From the NCBI GenBank assembly GCA_032358165.1, contig JAALGY010000011.1, positions 744,001-808,000 of the forward strand: a stretch of DNA of 64,000 nt, given 5' to 3'. Position numbers and translations under genes: made by a program. The notes below the pieces were generated by a model. That model made no database searches and had not been told where the DNA came from. It was given only the letters and a program-made list of their open reading frames with translations. Below are positions 25,601 through 37,644 of the stretch, in pieces. Position 1 is the stretch's first letter, and each line of letters begins with the position of its first letter. This DNA comes from Diplosphaera chodatii (lineage: Eukaryota; Chlorophyta; Trebouxiophyceae; Prasiolales; Stichococcaceae).

Positions 25601-28387
25601 TCTGGATGTGATGAGCACACGGCTGCCGGGCGCCCATGATTCTGCTGCCAGGGTGGCTCTGGTGTGCGGCTCGCACCCCAGCAGCGCTACCAGCTGCCGC
25701 TCATCCCAGAGGTCGTCCAGCACCAGCAGCAATGACCCGCCAATCTGGAAGCTGCTGCGCAGTGCATGTCGTAGCTGTGCATCGCCACTGCCTTCTTCTC
25801 CATGACCACCAACCTGCTGAAGCAGCGTCCACTGCTTGCTGACCATTGCTGGCCCTGGCAGCGCATCCCGGCCGACATCGACAAAGGCTGCCCTGGCAAA
25901 CTGATATTTGGCATCCTCAAAGAAGTGCCGCGAGAGGGTGGTCTTCCCGACGCCGCCAAGGCCATACAGCCCATGCAGCCGCACGCCCTGGCCAGGCGCC
26001 AATGCTTCCTTGATCTGCTGCAGCTGCGGCTCCAGCCCGACCAGCTGCCCCATGCTGAGCTGCGTGTGCGGCAGCAGGATGCGCAGCGCCGTCCTGCGCA
26101 CCTCCTCCAGCAGCAGGTTGTCCCCCCTGGCATGAACAGGCAGTCCTTACACGCAAGCTGCCACGTGATGACATGCGCTGCTCGGAAGTAACTGAACTCT
26201 ACTCGGAGTCTGCCCTCATGAACCAGCACTTGCATCTTGTTCACCGACCTGCCCACACCGTCAGCGCTGATCACGGTGGCCTGCGCCAGCTGCTCCAGGT
26301 CCGCAGCCACCTGCTGGGCTGTCACCACCGTGGTCCCACCCTCGGCCACAGCAGCAGGCGGATGGTAGTGCTGCAGCAGGCCACTGAGGCGGCCGCCGCG
26401 CAGCTCACCAACATCCACAGTGGCATCTTTGGCGGCAGTGTCAAGCTGCATGGCCACTGCAAAGATGTCCGCTTGAGCTGCGCTTGGGGCCAGTTGCTGC
26501 ATCTTTTCTGTCAGCAGCTGCTGCAGCTCCGGCACCCGCCAGCTGGGGCTGACTGACATGGGGTACAGCACTGTCAGCAGGTGCGGCAGCGTTGGAGCCA
26601 TGCTGCCGCCTGCCGCTGCGGCTGCTTCCTGCTGCCGCTGCCGCTGGTCTAGCGCCCAGTGCAGCTCCTGCACGGTGGCACGCCGGCGCAGGAAGTCGCG
26701 CGTGACGACAAAGACCACCAGCTGCGCTTGCCGGCAAGCGGCTTCCATCACCGCGTTTGCGGAATCGTCAGCGCCGGGCAGCAGCGCCCGCTCGTCCACG
26801 AAGGTGCTGACGCCGGCGTTTCGCAGCTGCGTGCACAGGTGCACTGCGAATCCCTGTTGAGGGCCCGCATGGCTGATGAACACGCGCTCCTGGCAGTACA
26901 CCTGCAGGACGGGAGATGTCAGGTGTCAACCGTTGAATAGCGCCAAGCATGCGACCTGTTCAGGCAATGTTGCCAGTGCACACCTCCCAATTAGTTGCTA
27001 CAGAAGCACGCCATTCATAATGCATGGAGACGTTCAAGCCTAAACGACAATGGTGGCAGGCAGCAGTGCACCGGCAGCTCTGCTGGTGCATCCTGTGCAG
27101 CTGAGGGTGGGCGGCTGCCGCTGCTGCCGCCCACTTCAGTCACGGTGTGTGGCTGCTCGGCTGGCAGAGCCCTGACAGAGGGCTGCAGCGGCGTGTCCAT
27201 CACCAATGCAGTCACCTGCACCCATGGCACAATTGTCAGCTCTCTTGAGCATGCAGACATCATGACAGACCTCTGTGCATAAACTTGCCAGCTTTCACAT
27301 TCCTCCCATGGCGCAAGCCTAGGGAAACAAGGCTTGCTGATACAATCTAGGTCCGGTCGTGAACATGCGCATTTTGCAGTTGAGGCAGCAAGGCAGGAGT
27401 CAGCACCACACCTCCACCTCTGCAAAAGCTTCCTGAGCAGCGCGAGATGTCGGTCGCCGGCTGCCACTGGTGCTGCGTTCACTTACAGTATCCCATTCGT
27501 TGTCACTGGCACTGACAGCGTCTGGCTGCTGGAACACCAGGATGGCAAGGTCAGGCTCATGACACCTCGGCGGCTGTGGCAAAGACGCCTGCAACAGCAT
27601 ACCACCATCGCCATGTGCGACAAATTTGTGAGCATGCAGACATGTGTGACAGATGCACAGAGCCATATGAGTATAAGCTGCTCACAATATCAGCTGCAGG
27701 ACGTGCACATGGTTTGTTGCGCATTTGGTAGTTCGAAAAGGAGCACAGTATGCTGCCGGTATCACACCTCCGCTTCTACGTCCAGCGCAGCAGACTCTGA
27801 CTGTGGCTGTCTGGCGGTGACGCTGGTACGCGGCGGCACCGATGAGCCAGCCTGATCCTGCATGAAGTATCAACTCCAAGTGTGGGTGCGTCCTCAACAT
27901 ACAACATGCTGACCGGCAGAGGATCTGCCACCTGCATTGTTGCCAAGCACTGTTTACTCCTGCATTACACGAGTGTACTGCTTGCATCGGTCGTGTGCAC
28001 ACCAGTGCAACATCAGAGCACGGAAGGTTTTATTAGGCCACATTCCTGCGCTTGCAGATGCAGGCCATATCTGCATCATGTGTACTGTGCCGTGCAGAGA
28101 GCAGCCAGCAGCCAGCACGACACCTCAGCATCTGCTGCTGCCTACTGTGTAGCTGGCAAGGTCGCTATCAGGAGGACAATTGCCTTGCTATACAAGGGCT
28201 GCCGAAGCGTTCAGTGTGCGGCAGACGCACAGAGGCAGTGGTCAAAAAGCCCCACCGGAGGCCCCGCTGAGACGCACGGCTCGTCTTGGGCCGAATGGCA
28301 GGCGTTGCTGATGCTATCTGGCGGATGCTGGGCAACGCCAGAAGCAGCAAGCTGAGCCTGCTGCGGCCTGTGTGAGGGCAGTGGTAC
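22637..28387 (-). CDS. TIR-NB-ARC-LRR receptor, NLR1 (5' end unresolved)
   Basis: Plant-type intracellular immune receptor layout. Supported exons (minus): possible 28387-28256, then 27857-27768, 27588-27412 and 27215-27072 (low-complexity N-terminus), TIR exon 26901-26249, NB-ARC exon 26126-25370, a helical exon starting at 25259, one or more exons near 24.7 kb, and LRR exon 24484-22637. TIR: VFISHAGPQQGF, DERALLPG, and the Glu of ATVQELHWAL at the NADase position. NB-ARC: P-loop GLGGVGKTT, kinase-2 LLLVLDDLWD, GSRVLITSRN, GLPL motif CGGLPLTL. The MHD-like site reads VVHARLRDMAE, with Ala for Asp. The LRR exon carries 21 repeats of 24 residues. No start codon could be fixed. Neighbours NLR2 and NLR3 are paralogues. 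Confidence 0.82.
22703..24214 (-). repeat. Tandem array of 21 LRR-coding units, 72 bp each
   Basis: Each unit codes for a 24-residue LRR of the form LPDSIGxLSSLQxLDLxxCS with a variable end. Units keep exact length without a single indel. Bases 22987-23130 and 23131-23274 are a 144-bp direct duplication with one mismatch, and the unit at 22919-22990 is nearly identical to its neighbour. This shows recent unequal exchange or slippage within the coding array. Confidence 0.95.
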
Positions 28388-28678
28388 CTGCAGCAAAGGA
28401 CACAGCAAGCACTCAACCACACCAAAATGCCGCGTGTATGCAAAGGCCTCTCCAGATATATTATCAGGGCCCGACCACGGGACGACTGTCCAACTCGTGT
28501 TTGTCCTCACGCAGGTGGTGCAATGCACGTTTGCGTGCATTGCACCAATACCTGAGCATGTTAACAGCCTTTCGTGGGCCATCATGGATGTGCTGCCCAG
28601 CGCATGTACAGCCGACGAAATGGCTTAACGTGCACACGCTTTAGAGGCAGCATTCTGATGTCAGCGCATCCTTCGAGG

Positions 28679-31600
28679 TCAGAAGGATCCACACCAGCGT
28701 ATTGCGGCGTCTGTCGGCAGCCAATGGTGAGTCCTGCGTGTCTTGCATGCGTAGATCGTCCGGCCTGCACATGACAGACGACATGCCTTTTGTGCTGTCC
28801 CATTCTCAGCATGGCACTCAGAAATGTGAGTCGATGACACTCTCACTGCTGCCTCCTGTCGCACTTGCCATGGTGCTTCTAAAGATACCGACCTGGCTGT
28901 ATCAATGATCAGCTGGGTGAGCGCCGGCAGCCTGACGATGCTGTCTGGGAGGTGCTGCAGATGCTCACAGCCGGCAACGCTCAGGTACTGCAAGCGCTGC
29001 AGGCAGGAAGTGTCCGGTGGCAGGTTTCCGAGCATGACACATGCGCTGAGGTCCAGGTGCTCCAAGCTGGACAATGCGCCCAGCGTAGGCGGCAACACCT
29101 CAAGCCGTCTGCAGTGGCGGAGCTCCAAGCGCTGGAGGCGCTGCAGCTCCCCAATGCTGTCTGGCAGCTGCTGCAGCTGGCTACAGTTGCTGAGGTCCAG
29201 GATCTGCAGGTTGCGCAGGGCGCCAATGCTGGGCGGCAGCGAACGCACTGTTGGAGCGTCAGACACATCTAGCACTGCCAGCTGCTGCAGGCTGCCGAGC
29301 CACCCAGGTAGCTCTCCCGGCAGCCGCAGATACAGCAGCTGCGCAAGGTGCTGGGGGGCGGGTGCTTCCCCTGCTGATGGTGCCAACCCAGCTGAGAAGA
29401 CGGCCAGCTGCAACCCCGAGTGGCAGTGCAGCACATCAGCCAGTGACACCACTGGCTTTGCAGCCAATTCCCCAATGCAACGAAGCCGGTCCGCTGCATA
29501 CAATGAGCCCTGCCAGCAGGCAATTGATACTGTTCGTTGGGATGTTTCCAATCGTAAAGATTCAGATGCTTGCTGGGTTTTACATGCAGCAGCAAAGCTA
29601 TGCAAATGCTAGCAGCAAGTGACACTCTGTGCACAGGGTCGTGACGATTCAAATGGTGAACGCATGTTTGGCGCACCTCAGGCAAACAATTGTCAGCTGC
29701 CATATCAGTAAGCAGCCACCAAGCTTGCCCACCAACATCAGATACGACACTTTCAGCCATGTCGCGCAAGAGGTTCTGAACGCCAAGCCTGAGGCGCATG
29801 AGAGCATGACACAGCTTCACAACGAGGCAGACAGTGGCGCGCTGCATACTGTGCATCTCCCCAGCTCAGCACTGCACCCGCACGACTGGGCAGGTCATGT
29901 CCAACGAAGCTGAGCAAAGCATCCCACCTGGTGACATCTGAAGGGCTGGATGGAACAGCCGTGTACATGTTGATCATGGAAGCGCTGACCAGGTCGTCGA
30001 ATATCATGTCTGCTGCCCTTTTGTAACTATGCCTCTGTTGCTGATGCCGCATCTGGACACTTCTGACCCTGGCCCTGCCGCGACTGCGCCAGCCAAAGCC
30101 ACAGCGGACATCGCTGCCACCTGTTCCGCTGTCATCCAGTTGCAGCTGTGCTGCCCATAAGGCTGTCAGGTGCTGTGCCGGCTGCCGGTGCAGGAGTAAA
30201 GCTGCGTCCAGGAACATGCGCCGGTGCGCATCGCTCGGTAGAGCTGTGAAGCTCCTGGCCAGTACATCGAGACTGTCCATGTTGCCTGGTGCCGACGTCC
30301 AGTCGTTCAAAACACCCTGGCAACAAAGCAGTCGCACACCTTGACAATGCCATGGTCATCGACAATCATGTACAATCAGCTGCATATGCAATAATGACAG
30401 TGCTGCACCTGCCAACCAGCCGCGCTGGAATGTTGCTTCAGCACACCACCCAGCAGCCGCAGCGTCAGTGGCAGTCCACCACCTATGGCTGTTGCGGCTG
30501 CCATGTGCTGCTTGCTGAAGCCGGGCGGCAGCATGCTTCGGCCAAAGGCATGTCGACACAGCAGGTGCTGTGCTGCGACCTCCGGCAATGGCAGCACGTG
30601 CTGCAGTTGTGCTGCACCGTCCACGCAGCTACTGACAAGTGTCTTGTTTCTGGCGGTGATGAGCACACGACTACCGGATGCCCAACGGCCCGCTGAAACT
30701 GTGCTGTGCAGCACGCACGCCAGCAGCGACTGCATCTGCTGCTGAGTCCAAACGTCGTCCAGTACCAGCAGCAGCGACCCGCCAGACCCAAAGTTGAGTT
30801 GCATCGCCTCACGTAAAGCCGCATCACTGCTGTCTTCTGCTGCATGGACGCCAAGTTGCTGCAGCAACTGCTGCTGCATGCCAATCAGCGGCGGCCCTGA
30901 CAGCGCGTCCTGGCCGACGTGCAGAAACACGTGCCTTTTGAAGCGAGCTCTGGCCTCCTGGAAGAACTGCCTCGCAAGCGCTGTTTTGCCGACACCGCCC
31001 ATTCCGTATAGTCCAAGCAAACGCATGCCTTCTCCTGGTGCAAGGGCTGCCTCGATCTGCTGCAGCTGCGACTCTATGCCAACATTCTGCTCTTTGCTGG
31101 GCTTCATGTGTGGCATCAGGACGCCTAGCACAGTTCTGCGTAACATCTCCAGCAGGAGGTCGTCGCCCCTGTAGGCATGGAGAGACACATGCTTTCGTGA
31201 TAAATGGCCACGACGGTCAATGCCAGCTGAGAGCACAGCTGCAAACTAGACACTCCAGCTGATGGCCTGCGCTACTACAACAACACTGTATGCTAACACC
31301 GAGCCGCACCTGGGGACACTGTCAGGACGGAGAACAGAGGACGAAGCCAGCGTGGCAAGGTCTTGCATGGCCTGGTTTGTCGTGTCGTCTGGATGATAGA
31401 TGCGCAGCAAATCTGCCAGGCTGCCATCGCGCAGTTCACTCGCATCCACTGGTGCGTCTGTGACCTCGCTGAACCCTGTGTTGAACGTGGCAGCAGATCC
31501 CTGCGGCTGCTGCAGCTCCGCCTCCTGTCGCCAGCTGGGGCGCACTGATGCCGGGTACAGCACTATCAGCAGCTGTGGCAGTGCTTCCTCTGTCAGCAGA

Positions 31601-31881
31601 CCCTGCTGCAGCCGGCTCTGACGCTGTGCCAAGGCCCAGCGCAGCTCCTGGATTGTGGCTTCCTGCCGCAGAAAGTCCCGTGTGATCAGGAACACCACCA
31701 GCTGTGCCTGCTTGCACGCCGCCTGTACACCAGCAGCCGCTGATTGCCGCGTGCCGGACGGCAGCTCCCGTTCGTCTGCGAATGCACTGATGCCAACATG
31801 CTGCAGCTGCTTGCGCAGACGCAGGACAAAGTCCTTCAGCGGACCCGCATGGCTGATGAACACCTGCTCCTGCCGATACAC
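28679..31881 (-). CDS. TIR-NB-ARC-LRR receptor, NLR2
   Basis: Paralogue of NLR1. Exons (minus): TIR 31881-31310, NB-ARC 31168-30409, helical exon starting at 30316, an exon near 29.8-29.6 kb, LRR exon 29509 to about 28679. TIR: VFISHAGPLKDF, DERELPSG, and the Glu of ATIQELRWAL. NB-ARC: GMGGVGKTA, LLLVLDDVWT, GSRVLITARN, GGLPLTL. The TIR/NB-ARC intron is in phase 2 at exactly the NLR1 position (VPR/GDDLLLE). The MHD-like site is VQNLLRDMAE, with Asn for Asp. Only about six LRRs are present (LPPSIGALRNLQILDLSNCS and others), followed by a non-repeat tail. I found no clear match to the low-complexity upstream exons of NLR1 and NLR3; the start codon is unresolved and may be further upstream. Confidence 0.8.
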
Positions 31882-32940
31882 CTGCAGCATCAAATCTGAC
31901 TACATCAGGCGGATTGCTGCAGCAGGTCGGCCAACGAGCGGTATGTGATGGTCGGCGATGGCCCACACAGACCTCCCCAAGACATGCTGCTGCATAAGCT
32001 ATCCGTGCACCCTGCACCAGACGTGCCATGTCTCGCTGCTGCATACAGGCAGGGATCAGAAACGCACCAGTGATTCTGCTCGTGCTTCCCACGCAGCGGG
32101 GGTTGGGCGGCTGGCAATAGTGCTGTCACTGACTGCAGTTGCGGCATCCGCCTGTTCTGCACTCATTGGAACACCGGCAGCGGCACAGATGTGCTGTGCA
32201 GCGGCCGCACGGCCTGCAAAGGGCAGACCACAGACTCAACGAAGGCGGGCACGATGGGGCGAACCATGCGCGAGCTGACTTGATCCAATGTAGGTAGCAA
32301 GGGAGTGTGAGGTGAGGCTGCGTCAGACAGGACCGAGCGCTGCAAATGCTTGCATTATAAATGATTACTATGTTCTCCGCCTGCTGGTTTGCTGCGCAAC
32401 ACACAGGGGGTTTTCCGATCCTCTTATGATCATCCTCACCAAACAGATCCTGCCTGGTGTTCAGACCTGGTCTGAGGACGGCGCGAATGTGCGGGATGCC
32501 TCCACAGCAATCGTTGCAGCCTTCGTCAACAACTGCCCAATGACTGCTTGCTGGAGGCCGTACAGCCCGCTGTCCCGTTCTTCACAGACATGGCAGCGCA
32601 TTGACTGGGGACAATCGTATCACGTCGATAGCAGGTTACAAAAGGCCTGGGCGAGTGCCGTGCGCAGTGCAGGGAATTGCTCCTGATTAGACAGCAGGGT
32701 TGAAAGCTGAAAGTACGACGCAAAGCGCCTCGACTAGGAGGCAGCCAGCGTGAATAAGGCGATGGCTCTCCCGGTTCCAAGCTGGTGGGGTTCAGGGCAA
32801 GTTGGGGTGACACTCGGGGCCAACTTTGCACCTGGAGTGTCCCCTCCGTCCAGGAAAACAACAGGGAAACCTGGGTCAGACTGGGCTCAGCTAGATTGGG
32901 TGTGGTGGCGGCAGGGGAAACCCTGGGGAACCTCTGGTGG
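31882..32940. other. Upstream of NLR2; nothing firmly assigned
   Basis: Should contain the NLR2 promoter and perhaps 5' exons. Several short frames on both strands have no recognisable motif. From about 32750 the sequence becomes rich in GGCAA and GGGGAC words related to the minisatellite that follows. Confidence 0.4.
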
Positions 32941-33079
32941 GCAACTTGGTGGCAACCTGGGGGCACACGCCACAGGAGCCAGCCCTTGGTCTCGGCGGGC
33001 AACTCGGTGGCAACCTGGGGGCACACGCCACAGGAGCCAGCACTTGGTCTCGGGCAACTTGGTGGCAAACCTGGTGGAC
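32941..33079. repeat. Minisatellite, 55-58 bp unit, about 2.4 copies
   Basis: Unit one is 32941-32998, unit two is 32999-33053 and a partial third copy starts at 33054. The shared core is GCAACTTGGTGGCAACCTGG followed by GGGCACACGCCACAGGAGCC. Long open frames here are a by-product of the repeat and not taken as genes. Confidence 0.9.
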
Positions 33080-36000
33080 ATATGGAGGGCAGGGCTGTCT
33101 AGCCACAGCGCTGTCAAAACACACCTGTTGGCACACTCCACAGGAAACCACAGGTGGCACTGCACGGTACAGGTCAGCAGTTCATGTTAGTCTGCTCAAA
33201 TGTTCAGGCGAAGTTGCTGCTGGCGCCAAGAGGCCAAGTCATGTGTGCCTCCACCGCCATCGAACTGCAAGCAGCACTCTGCCACCCACATCGCAATGTG
33301 CCACCCATGTCACAGCAGAGTTTCTGCCAGCAATTGTGGCAGCACCCCAGGACAGGTGACGCCCCGTATGCCTGAATCGGCTGACGAGCAGGAGTGGCAC
33401 TGGCTGCTTGCCAGCGGCATCCAGGCAGTCCACACTCGACTTGACCATGTGCAGAAGACGAAGACGCTGGAACCGCGCTGCAGCTGCTCGCTGTCACTAG
33501 TGGTCAGCAGGACAGCAGGAATGGTGCTAAGCTGCCACTGATTGCGTGAGCTTGCCGGCATCTGCTGTGGCGCAGCACAGCTTCATGCTGCCAATGCAGA
33601 TACGAGTGGCAAGCGACGTGAGCGGTCCAGCACAAATACGCTGCTGACCAGCGGCGGCAGCTGAGCCCATGCGGCTGCGTATGGCAGGTTCTGCACTGTA
33701 CACAATGCGCTGGTGGCGCCCAAGATGACTGACTGCATGACAGACGCAGGGTCCATACAGCAGGCATGTACCAGACCTGCACAGCCTCTCCGATGGCAAT
33801 GTACAAATTGGCAGCAGCTGACAAGGTGCACTACAGCGCATGTGCTCACGGTTTGCAAGCTCGACGATGTTGCAGGCACTTTGTCAGCGCTTGCAGTGCG
33901 GGCTGCTGCACATGCCGGATCAAGCGCGCAGGGCCGCCAGCAGCTCCAGGAGGGGCTGCCTTTACCACGGACCTAAATGTGGGCTGTGAGGGCGCCTTCC
34001 TTGTCCGACTGTCTGCCGGTTTACGGGTTCTGCGACATCAGAAATGGCTGTTAACATCTAGCTGGGCGTGTGCGGCAGTTGTAGCATCCATTGTAGCTGG
34101 CAGCATCGCGCCATAGCTGTTGTCATTGTCTGGTTCGACAGCATCAGCACGCGACCCGGTGTCGACCGCACCAAGTCTGCATAGCCCTCCAACATCATGG
34201 CGTCTACCTGCATTATGTGTCATGAAGCGCGTTCAGCTTGCTGAAAAACAGCAAACGCGTTGTCAGACCCAGCTTCGGCAACAATTTCGACTGGCAGCAG
34301 TCTCTGTGACCACAGAGTCACCTACTGTAGAATGCTGTCATAGCGGTTGCAAGTGCTGCTGGCAGCTCCACCATTGCAGCATGTGCACCGGCAGCAGCTG
34401 CCATTTGGACTTGATTCTGCAGCCCTCTGCTTGAGCTTCTGTGTAGCTGCAGTGGTGGGAGTCCCGCAATGCCATCGCGATGGGAGGCTGCGGTGTGCAC
34501 ACTCAGCGACTGCATGGCACATCGGGCATGCTGTCGCTGCTCGTGCCCGCGTATCGGAATTTGTGCCCTGCTCGTGAAAATCTATCATGGCGGAGTGCTG
34601 GGTAATGGCTGTGACTGACCAGCTGAAGGTCCAGATCAGTCAAAATTGATGAGAAAGCGGTGCAAATCCAGGCAAGGCAGCAGACAAGACAACAAGGTGG
34701 AGTGGGCGTGTCATGATGCCAGAGGCAATCACTGCGGCTGTGGCAGAATCCGGACAGGCAACAGCCTGCAGACCCTGGCAGTGCCCTGCTAATCATTGTA
34801 GGGCGACTGCCATTCATATTAGGCGCAGCACGCAGGGCATGCCGGTTCAGTCTCACGTTTGCAATGCTGCAGAGATGTAGCCCGTTGATGTCGCCGGAGC
34901 CTGAAGATATGGAAGGTGTGCCAGCCTCCTGGACTGGTCCTGACGTACAATACTGCATACTTGCAACATTGCTGAGTAGACGTCATGTCGGGATCTGTGA
35001 AACGCAGCGTTGCCAGGGTAGGTTTGTCCAAGCCGAAACGGCTCAAGATCGATTTCTGGCACCTTGAACATGCAGTCAAACTTGCATGCACCGCTTGAAT
35101 GCATCACAATTGTCTGAGCAACCCATTGCCTTATGATGCAGATCAAAATAGGCCCTGGCAGGAATTGCGACGTGTCAAGAGAGTATCAGAAGCCTGTTGC
35201 AGCACTCAACCCCACAGAGCTAGAACCGCCCGACACTCGGAGCGGCACCGCTCCACATCAGCCTGCAGCTGCTGCGGCAGCGGCTGACACAGCACCTGAT
35301 GTTGCGCCTGATGCTGCACATCAGGTAGCCCCTGGACAACTGGCATATACATTGCTGACGGAACGCAGAGAGATGGCCAGGATGACAGACATGACCGTTA
35401 CCATGCGCAGGCTTTGTCATCTGTGTATGGCCACCTCGGCAACAAGCAGCATTGGTCAAGGTCTGCCTGGCTTGATTGCAGTCGAACGAAGCCAGCATTG
35501 CTAGATATTCAGGCCATACTTGAGTGGGTGCATGCTGGGTGCATGCTACATGCATGTTGCTCAGCCTCGACCATGCCTGCGGCTGGCCTTGTCACTGAGC
35601 ATGTTGCATGTTTGGCTGCTTATAAGCAGAGTTGTGAGGCATTTGCTCTTCCTACGCCAGGGACTGCATGCGATGTGGAGGCCATGCGCGCAGGACCTCC
35701 TGTAGTGCCATGGCAGCAACAGCGGCTGGTGCATACAGGTGCAACCTGCAAGCTGGTTGCATGCTTTGAAAGGTTGATGCTGTCAAAATCTGTGCATGCA
35801 CATGCATGGCTGTACTGCAACAAGAGGAACTGGCATTAGAAGAAGACAACGGCAGTACTCTTGAACGGGCACACAGTGACTGCCATTGATGAGGCTTCTG
35901 CTGTCGCGCAGTTGCACATCAAGTGTACATGCAAGGACGAGATGAGCCACAGTTGCAAGGCAGTACTGCCACGGGCCTCGGTGGATGCAGCAGCGAAGAA

Positions 36001-37369
36001 CAGCAGCCTCAAGGCTGGCATTTGCTTTTAACCCTCCAAGCATCGTAGCAGCTGCAGCAGCTGATGGTGTGTTTGAAAGTAAGCCCCCCCAAGATGTGAT
36101 GCAATGAGCTGTTCTTGCTGGCAGAGATGATCTGCAAACTGCATGCTGTCCTTGCATAGGCAAAATGTGCTGGCAAAGTGATACTTTGCTCTCTGTATGT
36201 GTCTGCTGCTTACAGCAATGCTATTGAAGCACGCCAATGTGGCATCTTGCTGTACATGCAGGCCCCACTGGTTGCGGAGGCGGTGCTGCTGATTGAAACT
36301 CAAGGTCATGTTTATGACTGATGCCAATGCCGCTCGATTCATGACCATCAACGTGCATAGTGGCAACGTGGTAAGTGTTGCTGCAACCCTTCCCTGCATT
36401 TGGGTGCAGCCCACAACTCAACATGGCTGCGCCCTGTTGCGCCGTGCACTGAGTGCAGTACCGTCCTCAAGCCCTGCCACTGTTGCCACTGGATGGTCCT
36501 CGGTCATCAATGCATCCCCTTGACAGCTCGGTGTTGGAGACAGGAGGACATCTTGCGTGCTGCAGCGCCATCCGGCTGGCAGTCTTTGCACTTCAGCAAT
36601 GCTGCTAGTGCAACTGGTGTTCTGCTTGTCCATGCAGATATCGTCCGCAGCTGCTGGTCCCCAACAGATGTGGGGCTTCGCATCCTGCTTCCCTTTCCTC
36701 CGTCCTCCCAGCAGTGCTGGTGAGCTCTTCATCCATCTGTGCATCCGCCAGTGAGCAGAAGCGTCGCACTCAGACGAATGCTTGACGACAGCAGCCATTA
36801 CCTGACTGATGCTGCTTGTGGTTGCGGCCAGCAGACCCTCCGTCTGAGGCGCCAATATTGCAATGGACATCGCCGCCATTGCATCAGTTGGCAATGGCGC
36901 CCCACCTAGCGCTGGCGCCAACATCACCAGCCCCCAAGCGGCTGAGCCGTGACAGCCAATTCCTGGTGCGTCAGCATCAGTGTACTACGGTATGCAACTC
37001 CTGCGCTTTTACTCTTGCTCTTATAGTGCAGCCTCAGCAACCTTAGCATGCAACTGCTGTTGAGTGTTAGCACTATCCTGCAGCATGGTGAACACGCAAA
37101 AGAGCACCTCTTATTGGCACACTGCAGGAGTATCGGACATGAAGACGAGGGCACCGTGCTAACCTTCGAAATGGCGAAGACCGAAGTGCACATCAATTGC
37201 ACATGAAGGTGCAGCAGCGCATTTGGCGGCAGCAGCGGCGACTGCTGGAGTGATGGGCTGGAGAGGCAACTGGAAAACTGTCTCTGCATGGATAGACGCA
37301 AACCCGCTGGAACACTGGCAGGGTCTTTAGAAGAAAGCCTTGGGGATGCTTTTGCTATAGGCTGATACT
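33080..37369. other. 4.3-kb stretch without an assignable gene
   Basis: GC content and open-frame pattern look less gene-like than in the flanks. Short hydrophobic or Ala-rich frames occur on the minus strand (for example around 33.6-33.9 kb, 35.8-36.1 kb and 36.8-36.9 kb), but none joins to a recognisable protein. It could be a decayed mobile element or an unrecognised gene. Related short repeats lie on both sides (32.8-33.1 kb and 37.4-37.6 kb). Confidence 0.35.
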
Positions 37370-37644
37370 GTGGGGACACCTCCGGACCACTGCCGCACTG
37401 TCAGGGCAACCTGGGGGCAACTGTGTGCCTTTCATCGGTCTGGCATAGGAAATCAAGAGGCAACTTCATGGCAACTCCGTGGCAATAGGCCCACCAGCAT
37501 GGGGGACACTGCCAACTTGACCACAACTGTCCCCAATCCTCCCCCTACCCACCGGCAGCCAGCTGATCAGGAGTGTCCCCATCGTTCCCTCCAACTTCAC
37601 ACCCCTGGGGACACCCTCCAGATTCTGGTGGATACCTGACCACC
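37370..37644. repeat. GGGGACA / GGCAACCTGGGGG-rich repeat segment overlapping the NLR3 3' end
   Basis: Irregular copies of GGGGACA on either strand and one GGCAACCTGGGGGCA, the core word of the minisatellite at 32.9 kb. The last roughly 30 codons of NLR3 read into this segment, so its C-terminal tail is repeat-derived. Confidence 0.7.

Noticed and set aside
32526..33381. Several overlapping minus-strand frames rich in Pro, Cys and Trp
   Set aside because: They are read through a 55-58-bp minisatellite; the repeated peptide words come from the DNA repeat, not from a conserved protein.
33583..33879. Hydrophobic minus-strand frame with VMQSVILGATSALC and VSSVFVLDRSRR
   Set aside because: It looked like a membrane protein exon, but no flanking exon joins in phase and no family motif could be recognised.
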